Shown here in pieces: positions 1 through 12,185 of a stretch of DNA of 64,000 bases (position 1 is its first letter; the number at the start of each line of letters is the position of its first letter). The stretch spans positions 57,004,920-57,068,919 of the forward strand of contig OX352765.1 in the NCBI GenBank assembly GCA_947095585.1, in the 5' to 3' direction. Made by a program: the position numbers and the translations under genes. Source of the DNA: Nephrocerus scutellatus. Its lineage: Eukaryota > Arthropoda > Insecta > Diptera > Pipunculidae. A model generated the notes under the pieces. That model was not told where the DNA came from and ran no database searches. It worked only from the letters and a program-made list of their open reading frames with translations.

Positions 1-2855
1 AAGAATAATACGCCTAAATTTAAATTTTGTTAATCAATCTATAATGATTAGCACAAAAATCCTTTTCAATGTGACTTTTTTTTATTAATTACTTAAGGGT
101 TATATTTATAGCGAAGAAACCGATTGTCGCATAATAAAAAAATATACAAAACGAAAATTTAAAGGAAGTAAACCATATTCAAGAATAATACGCCTAAATT
201 TAATCGTAAATATTTGTTAATCAATCTATAATGATTAGCACAAAAATCCTTTTCAATGTGATTTTAATTTTTTTTATTAATTACTTAAGGGTTATATTTA
301 TAGCGAAGAAACCGATTGTCGCATAATAAAAAAATATACAAAACGAAAATTTAAAGGAAGTAAACCATATTCAAGAATAATACGCCTAAATTTAATCGTA
401 ATTATTTGTTAATCAATCTATAATGATTAGCACAAAAATCCTTTTCAATGTGACTTTTTTTTATTAATTACTTAGGGGTTATATTTATAGCGAAGAAACC
501 GATTGTCGCATAATAAAAAAATATACAAAACGAAAATTTAAAGGAAGTAAACCATATTCAAGAATAATACGCCTAAATTTAATCGTAAATATTTGTTAAT
601 CAATCTATAATGATTAGCACAAAAATCCTTTTCAATGTGATTTTAATTTTTTTTATTAATTACTTAAGGGTTATATTTATAGCGAAGAAACCGATTGTCG
701 CATAATAAAAAAATATACAAAACGAAAATTTAAAGGAAGTAAACCATGTTCAAGAATAATACGCCTAAATTTAATCGTAAATATTTGTTAATCAATCTAT
801 AATGATTAGCACAAAAATCCTTTTCAATGTGACTTTTATTTTTTTTTATTTGTAACTTAAGGGTTATATTTATAGCGAAGAAACCGATTGTCGCATAATA
901 AAAAATTTACAAAACGAAAATTTAAAGGAAGTAAACCATATTCAAGAATAATACGCCTAAATTTAATCGTAAGTATTTGTTAATCAATCTATAATGATTA
1001 GCACAAAAATCCTTTTCAATGTGACTTTTATTTTTTTTTATTTGTAACTTAAGGGTTATATTTATAGCGAAGAAACTGAAGTAAACCATATTCAAGAATA
1101 ATAAGCCTAAATTTAATCGTAAATATTTGTTAATCAATCTATAATGATTAGCACAAAAATCCTTTTCAATGTGACTTTTATTTTTTTTTATTTGTAACTT
1201 AAGGGTTATATTTATAGCGAAGAAACCGATTGTCGCATAATAAAAAAATTTACAAAACGAAAATTTAAAGGAAGTAAACCATATTCAAGAATAATACGCC
1301 TAAATTTAATCGTAAGTATTTGTTAATCAATCTATAATGATTAGCACAAAAATCCTTTTCAATGTGACTTTTATTTTTTTTTATTAATTACTTAAGGGTT
1401 ATATTTATAGCGAAGAAACCGATTGTCGCATAATAAAAAAATATACAAAACGAAAATTTAAAGGAAGTAAACCATATTCAAGAATAATGCGCCTAAATTT
1501 AAATTTTGTTAATCAATTTATAATGATTAGCACAAAAATCCTTTTCAATGTGACTTTTTTTTATTAATTACTTAGGGGTTATATTTATAGCGAAGAAACC
1601 GATTGTCGCATAATAAAAAAATATACAAAACGAAAATTTAAAGGAAGTAAACCATATTCAAGAATAATACGCCTAAATTTAATCGTAAATATTTGTTAAT
1701 CACTCTATAATGATTAGCACAAAAATCCTTTTCAATGTGATTTTAATTTTTTTTATAAATTACTTAAGGGTTATATTTATAGCGAAGAAACCGATTTTCG
1801 CATAATAAAAAAATATACAAAACGAAAATTTAAAGGAAGTAAACCATATTCAAGAATAATACGCCTAAATTTAATCGTAAATATTTGTTAATCAATCTAT
1901 AATGATTAGCACAATAATCCTTTTCAATATGATTTTTATTCTTTTTATTAATTACTTAAGGGTTATATTTATAGCGAAGAAACTGAAGTAAACCATATTC
2001 AAGAATAATACGCCTAAATTTAATCGTAAATATTTGTTAATCAATCTATAATGATTAGCACAAAAATCCTTTTCAATGTGACTTTTATTTTTTTTTATTT
2101 GTAACTTAAGGGTTATATTTATAGCGAAGAAACCGATTGTCGCATAATAAAAAAATATACAAAACGAAAATTTAAAGGAATTAAACCATATTCAAGAATA
2201 ATACGCCTAAATTTAATCGTAAGTATTTGTTAATCAATCTATAATGATTAGCACAAAAATCCTTTTCAATGTGACTTTTATTTTTTTTTATTTGTTACTT
2301 AAGGGTTATATTTATTGCGAAGAAACCGATTGTCGCATAATAAAAAAATATACAAAACGAAAATTTAAAGGAATTAAACCATATTCAAGAATAATACGCC
2401 TAAATTTAATCGTAAATATTTGTTAATCAATCTATAATGATTAGCACAAAAATCCTTTTCAATGTGACTTTTATTTTTTTTTATTTGTTACTTAAGGGTT
2501 ATATTTATAGCGAAGAAACCGATTGTCGCATAATAAAAAAATATACAAAACGAAAATTTAAAGGAAGTAAACCATATTCAAGAATAATACGCCTAAATTT
2601 AATCGTAAATATTTGTTAATCAATCTATAATGATTAGCACAAAAATCCTTGTCAATGTGATTTTAATTTTTTTTATTAATTACTTAAGGGTTATATTTAT
2701 AGCGAAGAAAGCGATTGTCGCATAATAAAAAAATATACAAAACGAACATTTAAAGGAAGTAAACCATATTCAAGAATAATACGCTTAAATTATATAGTAA
2801 ATATTTGTTAATGATTAGCACAAAAATCCTTTTCAATTTATAGCGAAGAAACCGA
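1..2855. repeat. AT-rich tandem satellite, about 190-bp monomer
   Basis: About 15 head-to-tail copies of a unit that begins aagaataatacgcctaaa and contains ttaatcaatctataatgatt, agcgaagaaaccgattgtcg and a homopolymer T tract. Most units are 188-194 bp. Units starting near 943 and 1851 share the same deletion of about 40 bp, and units near 1 and 1474 share a short aaattttgtt variant, so variants were spread by block exchange. The array enters from the left edge of the window and decays after 2770. Short open frames of 60-74 codons recur with the unit and are not genes. Centromeric or pericentromeric origin is possible but is not shown by the sequence. Confidence 0.95.
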
Positions 2856-3429
2856 TTGTCGCCTCTAACCACTAGATGGTGTCGAATAATCGCGATGACC
2901 AAAAAAACAATGTTACATATGGTACTGCAAACAACAAAAAATATGCAGGTATAAACATACTTTACAAAAGTCAATGGCTCGGTGGTGCGAACAAAACGTA
3001 TCGATTCCAGCGTAAAAAAAAACTTTCTTGTCGAATGTCAATAGTCATTACTGGCACCAACATTCTACAAATCTTTAGTTAAGTTAATATATATATTTAA
3101 CGAGACTTGCCCTATTGTCCATCACATTTCCTCCGACAGCGCTGACGAGAACGATGTGCTGAAATAAAATGGGTTAAAAACTAGCTAATAAAGAAAGGAT
3201 TACACGATCCTCTACGAGTGCTATTCGCGTCCCGAACAAAAAAAAAAGCAAATAATAAAGAAGAGAACGACCTCCTCAACGAGGCTTAAAGGTGTCGCTC
3301 TATCGCCCTTCGAACCATAGACCGAAATCGATATTACTGGGCTGGACAATACCGGTTTTATAAAAAAAAATCTTTCAAGGAATCGAACAAAATTTTTTTA
3401 TAAGGGCTGATCACATGAAAATCTAATGT

Positions 3430-3430
<1 letters not shown>
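2856..3430. other. AT-rich DNA with no recognisable gene
   Basis: The satellite breaks down just before this stretch. No repeat unit, transposon domain or reading frame longer than about 70 codons can be supported here. Confidence 0.6.

Positions 3431-3463
<33 letters not shown>
3431..3463. repeat. (TA)n microsatellite
   Basis: Uninterrupted run of alternating A and T. Confidence 0.95.
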
Positions 3464-3465
<2 letters not shown>

Positions 3466-4190
3466 TGCATTAATAACGGCTAAACATCGAAATCCGCTAC
3501 AGGCCAATTGTCTAGATCCAACTTCCCGGTTGAATGATGTCTACCAGCAAGCACGTCCGGAGTGAGTCGGGACCATAATTGGCTAAGGTTGATCTCCTCG
3601 ATATCCGGCGCTCGTAAGATTCCTTAGGAACGGTAATGGCTGGGTCCGCCTTTTTTTCTGTAAAAAATGCAATGAAATCGAACAAAAATGGTGTAAGGCC
3701 GCATGCGGTAATTACACGTGGCAAAAATTTGTTAATTTTTATTAACATGTCGTAGTTTTTTTACGAACATGTGCACAGCGCCGTTACGCAATAATTTTTC
3801 TTAATTTAAGTTACGATTTTCAGGAACTGTCTTGGCTTGGGTCCGCCATTTTTCAAAAAAAAAAAAAAAAAAAAAAGGAAACGAAAGTTCTCGAACAAAA
3901 AATGGTGTATGGCCGCACGCGGTAGTTACACGATGCAAAAAAAAAACGTTAATAATTCACATGTTGTAAATTTTACGATCATGTTGCACAGCGCCGTTGC
4001 GCATTCATATTAAATTTTTAATTTCTCTCACAAGTTAAATTCCGTAGGAACGGTAAAAAAATGTTAATTTTATTAATATGTCGAAATTTTTGTGCATTAA
4101 TAAAAAAAAGAGTGCGTGTAACTTTTACGCGCGGTTGAAGTGAAACTTTTTTGACGTTGTGGCCGGTTTTATTTTTATATTTAAATTTAC
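3464..4190. repeat. Worn copies of the 360-bp satellite family
   Basis: Blocks such as gccgcatgcggta, acatgtgcacagcgccgtt and gaaagttctcgaacaaaa match the regular array at 6240-8511, but spacing is irregular and copies differ by many substitutions and poly-A insertions (for example 3857-3878). This looks like the eroded edge of that array, separated from its main body by the 118-bp array. Confidence 0.8.
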
Positions 4191-4224
4191 TGCCAAGAGA
4201 AAACGATTAAAGATGAGATGAGAT

Positions 4225-5930
4225 GACGATAAGAAATGGCTGAGTTCCAAAAAATTCCTGACCCTATTGGGCAGATCCCAGATAAGAATTTTCATAGGAC
4301 CAAGTTTTATAGTATGATATAATTACTATATTCAGAGTTTCAAACGAATCGCTTGAGAAATTGCTTGGTTCCCAAAACTACAAACGCTATTGGTCAGATC
4401 CGAGAAATTCAATAGGAAAAAATAGTATAGTCGCATATTTGTCCTACACTCCGAGTTTCATACGAATCGCTTGAGAAATGGCTTGGTTTCCAAAATTCCA
4501 GACCCTATTGGCCATATCCCAGAACTTCCATAGGAACAAATCCTATAGTCGCATATTAGTCCTACATTCCGAGTTTCATACGAATCGGTTGAGAAATGGC
4601 TTGGTTTCCAAAACTCCAGACCCTATTGGCCATATCCCAGAATTTCCAAAGGAACAAATCTTATAGTCGCATATTAGTCCTACGTTCCGAGTTTCATACG
4701 AATTGCTTGAGAAATGGCTTGGTTCCCAAAACCCCAGAACCTATTGGCCAGATCGCAGAATTTCCATAGGAGCAAATCTTATAGTCGCATTTTAGTCCTA
4801 CATTCCGAGTTTCAAACGAATCGCTTAAGAAATGGCTTGGTTTCCAAAACTCCAGACCCTATTGGCCAGATCCCAGAATTTCCATAGGAACAAATCTTAT
4901 AGTCGCATATTAGTCCTACATTCCGAGTTTCATACGAATCGCTTGAGAAATGGATTGGTTTCCAAAACTCCAGACCCTATTGGCCAGATCCCAGAATTTC
5001 CATAGGAACAAATCTTATAAACGCATATTAGTCCTACATTCCGAGTTTCATACTAATCGCTTGAAAAATGGCTTGGTTCCCAAAACTCCAGACCCTATTG
5101 GCATGATCCCAGAATTCCCATAGGAACAATTCTTATAGTCACATATTAGTCCTACATTCCGAGTTTCATACGAATCGCTTGAGAAATGGCTTGGTTCCCA
5201 AAATTCCAGACCCTATTGGCCAGATCCCAGAATTTCCATAGGAACAAATCTTATAGTCGCATATTAGTCCTACATTCCGAGTTTCATCCGAATTGCTTGA
5301 AAATGGCTTGGTTTCCAAAACTCCAGACCCTATTGGCCAGATCCCAGAATTTCCATAGGAACAAATCTTATAGTCGCATATTAGTCCTTCATTCCGAGTT
5401 TCATACGAATCGCTTAAGAAATGGCTTGGTTTCCAAAACTCCAGACCCTATTGGCCAGATCCCAGAATTGCCATAGGAACAAATCTTATAAACGTATATT
5501 AGTCCTACATTCCGAGTTTCATACTAATCGCTTGAAAAATGGCTTGGTTCCCAAAACTCCAGACCCTATTGGCATGATCCCAGAATTCCCATAGGAACAA
5601 TTCTTATAGTCACATATTAGTCCTACATTCCGAGTTTCATACGAATCGCTTGAGAAATGGCTTGGTTCCCAAAATTCCAGACCCTATTGGCCAGATCCCA
5701 GAATTTCCATAGGAACAAATCTTATAGTCGCATATTAGTCCTACATTCCGAGTTTCATCCGAATTGCTTGAAAATGGCTTGGTTTCCAAAACTCCAGACC
5801 CTATTGGCCAGATCCCAGAATTTCCATAGGAGCAAATCTTATAGTCGCATATTAGTCCTACTTTCCGACTTTTATACAATTCGCTCGAGAAATGGCTTGT
5901 TTCCAAAAATTCCAGACGCTATTGCCTGTA
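4225..5930. repeat. 118-bp tandem array with a four-unit higher-order block
   Basis: About 14 units, each with aatggcttggttcccaaaa, cagaccctattggccagatc, ccataggaacaaatcttata and tacattccgagtttcatac. Copies of the ATGGCTTGG landmark lie 118 bp apart (4478, 4596, 4714). The block beginning at 5186 is repeated almost exactly at 5657, 471 bp later (four units less one base). Open frames of 60-96 codons on both strands are by-products of the repeat: 118 is not a multiple of 3, so no unit keeps one frame into the next. Confidence 0.93.
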
Positions 5931-5935
5931 GTAAT

Positions 5936-5940
5936 ATATG

Positions 5941-6017
<77 letters not shown>
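5936..6017. repeat. (TA)n microsatellite
   Basis: About 80 bp of alternating T and A directly after the 118-bp array. It produces meaningless Tyr/Ile open frames. Confidence 0.95.
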
Positions 6018-6022
<5 letters not shown>

Positions 6023-6107
6023 ATATTTGTAGTTATACACATATATAGGTACATACATATAAAATATAACTATAGAAAACGAGGCACATAATTAACAAAA
6101 GTGAACA

Positions 6108-6216
6108 GCAGAGCGATGTGTACAACAGAGCAATGTGTACAACAGAGCAATGTGTACAACAGAGCAATGTGTACAACAGAGCAATGTGTACAACAGAGCA
6201 CAGTGTACAACAGAGT
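6108..6216. repeat. 17-bp minisatellite
   Basis: Six to seven copies of caatgtgtacaacagag, with substitutions in the first and last units. Confidence 0.93.
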
Positions 6217-6239
6217 AATAACAGTGTAACGCTGTGAAA

Positions 6240-8511
6240 ATATTTGCCCCCTCCGTAAAAAAGTTTCACTTCAAAAAATTGTTGCTCTTAAATTTTTTTT
6301 TTAATTTAATTTACGATTTTCAGAAACTGTATTGGCTTGGGTCCGCCATCATTTTTTTAGCTTTTAAGATATCACCACTTTTTGTGAGCAAATAAAAAAA
6401 CTCTCACCGCACGCGGTGAGTATATGTAGCGAACTATCGATTAACATGAGTGAATATTTTACAAGCATGTTATAAAGCGCCATCGCGCATTACAATTAAA
6501 AAAAAATGGAACGAAAGTTCTCGAACAAAATTACCGTGTACTTTATTTATTGGTTTTAAATTTTTTTTCAATTTAATTTTACGTTTTTTTTTTTGAATTG
6601 TATTGTGGGGTACTCCATTATTTTTCACTTTACAGAATTCAATACTTTTTACGTGAGTAAATAAAATGTTGACCGCACGCGATGAGTATATGTAGCGAAC
6701 AATCGATTTTCTTAACATGAGTGAATATTTTACAAGCATGTTATAAAGCGCCGTCGCGCATCACAATTGAAAAAAATCTGGAACGAAAGTTCTCGAACAA
6801 AATTACTGTGTAAGGCCGCATGCGGTACGTTGCAAAAATTTGTTAATTTTTTTAACATGTCGTAATTTTGACGAACATGTGCACAGCGCCGTTGCGCATT
6901 CATATTCAAATTTGTACAATTATTAATTTTTTTAATTTAATTTTACGATTTTTCAGGAACTTTATTGGTTTAAAATTTTTTTTTTCAATTTAATTTTACG
7001 TTTTTTTTTCAGGGTCCTCCATTATTTTTCACTTTACAGAATTCAATCCTTTTTTCGCGAGTAAATAAAATGTTGACCGCACGCGATGAGTATATGTAGC
7101 GAACTATCGATTTTCTTAACATGAGTGAATATTTCACAAGCATGTTATAAAGCACCGTTGCGCATCACAAACGAAAAAAAATGGAACGAAAGTTCTCGAA
7201 AAAAACTACCGTGTATGGCCGCATGCGGTACGTTGCAAAAAATTTTTAATTTTATTAACATGTCGTAATTTTTACGAACATGTGCACAGCGCCGTTGCGC
7301 ATTCATATTCAAATTTGTACAATTATTAATTTTTTTAATTTAATTTTACGATTTTTCAGGAACTTTATTGGTTTTAAATTTTTTTTCAATTCAATTTTTA
7401 AAGCACCGTTGCGCATCACAATTGGAAAAAAAAGGAACGAAAGTTCTCGAACAAAATTACCATGTATGGCCGCATGCGGTACGTTGAAAAAATTTGTTGA
7501 TTTTATTAACATGTCGTAATTTTGACGAACATGTGCACAGCGCCGTTGCGCATTCATATTCAAATTTGTACAATTATTAATTTTTTTAATTTAATTTTAC
7601 GATTTTTCAGGAACTGTATTGTGAGGTCCGCCATTATTTTTCACTTTACAGAATTCATTACTTTTTTCGCGAGCAAATAAAAAACTGACCGTACGCGATG
7701 AGTATATGTAGCGAACTATCGATTTTCTTAACATGAGTGAATATTTCACAAGCATGTTATAAAGCACCGTTGCGCATCACAAACGAAAAAAAATGGAACG
7801 AAAGTTCTCGAAAAAAATTACCATGTATGGCCGCATGCGGTACGTTGCAAAAATTTTTTAATTTTATTAACATGTAGTAATTTTTACGAACATGTGCACA
7901 GCGCCGTTGCGCATTCATATTCAAATTTGTACAATTATTAATTTTTTTAATTTAATTTTACGATTTTTCAGGAACTGTATTGTGAGGTCCGCCATTATTT
8001 TTCACTTTACAGAATTCATTACTTTTTTCGCGAACAAATAAAAAGTTGACCGCACGCGGTGAGTATATGTTGCGATCTATCGATTTTCTTAACATGAGTG
8101 AATATTTCACAAGCATGTTATAAAGCACCGTTGCGCATCACAAACGAAAAAAAATGGAACGAAAGTTCTCGAAAAAAATTACCGTGTACGCATGCGGTAC
8201 GTTGCAAAAAATTTTTAATTTTATTAACATGTCGTAATTTTTACGAACATGTGCACAGCGCCGTTGCGCATTCATATTCAAATTTGTACAATTATTAATT
8301 TTTTTAATTTAATTTTACGATTTTTCAGGAACTGTATTGTGAGGTCCGCCATTATTTTTCACTTTACAGAATTCATTACTTTTTTCGCGAACAAATAAAA
8401 AGTTGACCGCACGCGGTGAGTATATGTTGCGATCTATCGATTTTCTTAACATGAGTGATTATTTCACAAGCATGTTATAAAGCACCGTTGCGCATCACAA
8501 TTGGAACAAAA
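6240..8511. repeat. 360-bp satellite, an ancient dimer of two related half-units
   Basis: Each full unit has two diverged halves. Half one carries ccgcatgcggtacg, ttaacatgtcgtaa and acatgtgcacagcgccgttg. Half two carries ccgcacgcgatgagtatatg, ttaacatgagtgaat and gcatgttataaagcaccgtt. Starts of the CCGCAnGCGG motif alternate by about 142 and 220 bp between 7077 and 8409, giving a period near 360. One half-unit is missing near 7390-7440. Flanking text such as gaaagttctcgaacaaaatt and caggaactgtattgtgaggt recurs once per full unit. No coding potential. Confidence 0.92.
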
Positions 8512-8755
8512 AAGCAGTTACGTTAAAAAGTATTGTTATTCAAGTTTTTATTTTATTTGAGTAGTTTTTAGAAGTAGAATTTTTATTGACTTTCTGTCTC
8601 AGTAGCTGTGCGTGCCTTTTTCGTTTGTTAGGCCTGGTACTACAAACGAATAAGTAACGTTTTCACTGTTGAGTGGTTGGTCGTAGAAATTCTTCTTATT
8701 ATTGTTATTTATAATATTTTTCATCTTGACGGGTTCGGTATTTTTAATTTGTAAA

Positions 8756-9508
8756 ATGAACTCTTATTTTGAAATTCATTTCACAAATATTCGCGGCATT
8801 AAAAGTAATTTTAACTCGATCGTAGCACATCTTGACGCGAATAAACCTGCGGTTCTAAGTTTATGTGAAACGCAGGCCTCTTATATGGGTACCCCAAATG
8901 ATTTTCAATGTCAGGGGTATTCTCGTGTCGACTGTTTGGTTCCTCATCGTGGGGTTCTTTTATTTATACGAGAAGACATCAGTTTTAGTGTACCTAATTT
9001 TAATGTTCCAAACAGTAATCCAAGGTTCAATACGATATGGATTGAAATTGTAATTTCAAACCATTCGATATTTATTTGTTCCCTTTATCGTAGTCCTAAT
9101 TTGTCACCTGATGAGTTTAATTACTTATCAGACACAATAGACAAGATTTACCAATCATCACCAACATCAGAATTGGTAGTCTTGGGTGATTTTAATGTAC
9201 ACAATGATTCATGGTTGACCTATTCGAATGGTAGAGATCGATCAGGTGAAACCGCTGAACTATTTTCAAATGTTAATCTTTTCACCCAACTCGTTGATAA
9301 GCCAACTAGGTATCCCGATACTACTGGTCAATCACCTCACCTTTTAGATTTATTTCTTACAACTATGCCTGATAAATATTCAATTGATGTATCTGCTCCG
9401 TTAGGTCTTTCTGACCATGCTTTGATAGTAGCCAAATTTTCAATATCACCAGCCCTTATTGAGACTACAAGTAAAATGCTACTCTGGCACTATAAAAATG
9501 CTAACTAG
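8756..9508 (+). CDS. Apurinic-type endonuclease domain of the non-LTR element (5' part of ORF2)
   Basis: Endonuclease/exonuclease/phosphatase-type domain that nicks target DNA during retrotransposition. Visible signatures in order: FTNIRGIKSNF near the start, LSLCETQ with the conserved Glu, VVLGDFNVHNDSW with Asp and Asn, and GLSDHALI with the C-terminal Asp-His pair. The frame is open from 8702. I start at the Met at 8756 because NSYFEIHFTNIRG is where family members usually begin; an upstream Met at 8702 would add a hydrophobic leader. The frame ends at an in-frame TAG (9506-9508), after which the same frame continues into the RT region, so this is a nonsense mutation and not the true end. 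Confidence 0.85.
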   Translation: MNSYFEIHFTNIRGIKSNFNSIVAHLDANKPAVLSLCETQASYMGTPNDFQCQGYSRVDCLVPHRGVLLFIREDISFSVPNFNVPNSNPRFNTIWIEIVISNHSIFICSLYRSPNLSPDEFNYLSDTIDKIYQSSPTSELVVLGDFNVHNDSWLTYSNGRDRSGETAELFSNVNLFTQLVDKPTRYPDTTGQSPHLLDLFLTTMPDKYSIDVSAPLGLSDHALIVAKFSISPALIETTSKMLLWHYKNAN

Positions 9509-11322
9509 GAGCTCCTGAACCAATTTTATAGCTCATTTGATTGGTCAACCTGTTTTTCCAGCAATAATGCTGATGAAGCATCACAACTTATCACGTCAAC
9601 CATTTTGCTAGGAATGAAAAATTGCATTCCTTCTTCATTTAAAAAGAAAAATACTCATAAAAATAAATGGTTTAACGAACATTACAGGTCAGCAGTCGCG
9701 TGTAAAAAAGCAGCCCATTTGGACTACGTTAATTGCACTTCTGAAGAAAACCTTGTAAAGTTTCGAATAGCTAGAAATAGATCAAACGCAATATTGAAAA
9801 GGTCCAAAATAATATATGACCTTAAGATTCGAGATAGCATGCGAAAATTTTTGGATTCTGATTCAAACAGTCGAAGCTTTTGGTCGTTTGCTGCATTGGT
9901 TGAAAGAAACTTTGCAGACAATACTTCGTCTATTCCTTCTTTATTTCATAATGGTATTCATTATAGAACTAATATTGAGAAAGCTAATCTCTTAGCTTCT
10001 CATTTCGCTGGTGCGTCTACTCTTCCTTTAACTAATCAAAGCCCCCCAATTCTCCCGAATCTAGGCCCAGGTATGTCTAAAATCTATTTTCGGAAACGGG
10101 TTGTTTCAAAGATTCTGAAAGAACTTGACCCCAATAAAGCGACTGGCCCCGACGGTATTCCGCCATTAGTATTGAAAAGTTGTCATCTTACTTTGGCAAA
10201 ACCGCTTAGCAAATTGTTTCATCTCTCAATGAAGACAGGTGTTTTTCCGTCAATTTGGAAAATAGCTAATATTCAACCAGTCCCGAAAAAAGATGTTAAA
10301 TCGGCACCTACGAACTACCGACCTATTGCTTTGTTGTCGGTTCTATCGAAGGTAATGGAATCTATCGTTAATTTCAGACTAATGAACTATCTGGATTCGA
10401 ATGTTCTTTTATCCGATGTGCAGTATGGATTTCGTAAAAATCGATCTTCAGTTGTCTTCTACAACCTGTGATATCCATTCATTTGCTGATGATACAACAC
10501 TATCGGCCTCCATTGAGTTTGACAATCAAAAAGAATGCAATTCTCGCTTGAATGGTTCGCGTGAATTAATGAATTTGACTATTCTGTCTAATATTCAATT
10601 CATTCTTGATTGGGGCATTTCTAACAGAGTAGAATTTAACCCTAATAAAATCCAGTCTTGCCTTTTTTCTCAGAAGACAACTCAACATTATGTTCCTCCT
10701 ATTATTAATGGTACCTCTATTGCGAGATCTGATTCACTTAAGTTGTTAGGTTTAAAAGTATCAAGTGATCTCTCCTGGAAAGAACATATTTATGAAATTT
10801 CAAAAAGAGCTAGCCAATGTTTAGGCTTCATAAGACGTTGTAACTTCTACTTCACTCCCTCTGAAGTGTTAAGATTATATAAATCTTATGTTAGACCAAT
10901 TTTAGAATTTAATTCATATGTGTGGGGTGGTGCTCCAAGATCGCATTTGGTTCATCTTGATGGTGTTCAGAATAGAGTTATCCGTTTGATAAACGATGTA
11001 ACCATTACTTGATACTTTGGAGCACAGACGAAATGTAGGAGCTTTATCTGTTTTCTATAAATTTTACAACGGTAAATGTTCTTTAGAAACCCGTTCTCTA
11101 GTTCCTGGGCCTTTTCGCAGTAACGTAAACACTCGTTTAAGGTGCAATCAACATAGATTTGCCTTAAATCTTTTTTCATGTAGAACCCAACACTTTAAAT
11201 CCTCCTTTTTTCCAAGAGTCTCTTCGATGTGGAATCAATTGGTCGAACACGTGTTTCCAGAATCTTATAATCTGCAGGCGTTCAAATTAGCCGTTAACAA
11301 CTTCTTGAAGGATGATGGCTAA
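9509..11322 (+). pseudogene. Broken reverse transcriptase part of the non-LTR ORF2
   Basis: From 9509 the frame continues without a Met. It shows DPNKATGPDGIPP and NYRPIALLSVLSKVMES, typical of the RT fingers, then QYGFRKNRS near 10425-10445. The next recognisable piece, SFADDTTLS (the catalytic Asp-Asp box, near 10480), is in another frame and follows almost at once. Roughly 90-100 codons that normally separate these boxes are missing. A further frameshift lies near 11012, between VIRLINDVTIT and EHRRNVGALSVF. The C-terminal part ends at 11322. It cannot make an active polymerase. Confidence 0.88.
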
Positions 11323-11642
11323 AGTATTCATAAGTTGTTTCTTAATATATAAAAAAAAAAAAAAATTGTTTATCAGTATTTTTTAAATTATTTTTATAAT
11401 TTGTAATATTTTCTTGGTCAAGGTTTTTTGTAGTTTTCCCTGACCATGATTCATTGATAAAAGTATTTGGACTCGCGTCGTTCTAAATTCGTGTTCGTTT
11501 TTCGTATTGCTTTTCCAATGAATCAGGGAGAATTCTGAGAAAATAAATTGAAACCGGCTACAAACGTGAGGAATGTGATATATTGTAAATCACATTCTTT
11601 CGATTTTTATTTTATTTTGAATTTAATAAAGGGCTTAGCCCA

Positions 11643-11693
11643 ACTTATTGCCGTGACGTAAGTCATTCAGGGAGTCATCCCTTGGCAATAAGT
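11643..11693 (+). other. Stem-loop in the 3' end of the non-LTR element
   Basis: acttattgcc (11643-11652) and ggcaataagt (11684-11693) are perfect reverse complements separated by 31 bases, about 10 bases before the poly-A tail. In non-LTR elements a 3' hairpin can be the mark the polymerase recognises. That role is an inference here. Confidence 0.7.
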
Positions 11694-11723
11694 CTCTATA
11701 TAAAAAAAAAAAAAAAAAAAAAA

Positions 11724-12185
11724 TATGTAGCGAACTATCGATTTCTTAACATGAGTGAATATTTCACAAGCATGTTATAAAGCGCCGTTTCGCATCACAA
11801 TTGGAAAAAAAATGGAACGAAAGTTCTCGAACAAAATTACCGTGTATGGCCGCATGCGGTACGTTGCAAAAATTTGTTGATTTTATTAACATGTCGTAAT
11901 TTTTACGAACATGTGCATAGCGCCGTTGCGCATTTATGTTCAAATTTGTACAATTATTATTTTTTCCATTTAATTTTACAATTCTTCAGGAACTGTATTG
12001 GTTTTAAATTTTTTTAATATAATTTTACGATTTTTTTCAGGAACTGTATTGTGGGGTCCGCCATTATTTTTCACTTTACAGAATTCATTACTTTTTTTCG
12101 CGAGCAAATAAACAGTATACCGCTGCGGTGAGTATATGTAGCGAACTATATTCTATTACATCTCGTGTAATTTCACGAGTATGCA
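11724..12185. repeat. 360-bp satellite, right of the non-LTR insertion
   Basis: Resumes at tatgtagcgaactatcgatt, followed by the same motifs as 6240-8511 for slightly more than one unit, then decays near 12130-12185. Confidence 0.9.

Larger units (their letters stand above)
8512..11723 (+). mobile_element. Jockey/CR1-like non-LTR retrotransposon, damaged
   Basis: Inserted in the 360-bp satellite. An endonuclease followed by reverse transcriptase lies on the plus strand, and the element ends in a poly-A tail (11702-11723), as expected of target-primed retrotransposons. No ORF1 (gag-like) frame precedes the endonuclease; only about 240 bp of 5' sequence is present, so the copy may be 5'-truncated. 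Clade was judged by eye from the endonuclease and RT motifs. Satellite on the left stops at a later point of the unit than where satellite on the right resumes, so there is no simple short target duplication. Confidence 0.88.

Noticed and set aside
1..2860. Open frames of 60-74 codons inside the 190-bp satellite
   Set aside because: They recur with the repeat unit, change frame between units and have no domain.
4478..5947. Open frames of up to 96 codons with MAWFPKFQTLLA-type repeats
   Set aside because: By-products of the 118-bp array; the period is not a multiple of three and antisense frames are equally open.
5858..6269. Tyr/Ile-rich and hydrophobic short frames
   Set aside because: They are translations of the TA microsatellite and the 17-bp minisatellite.
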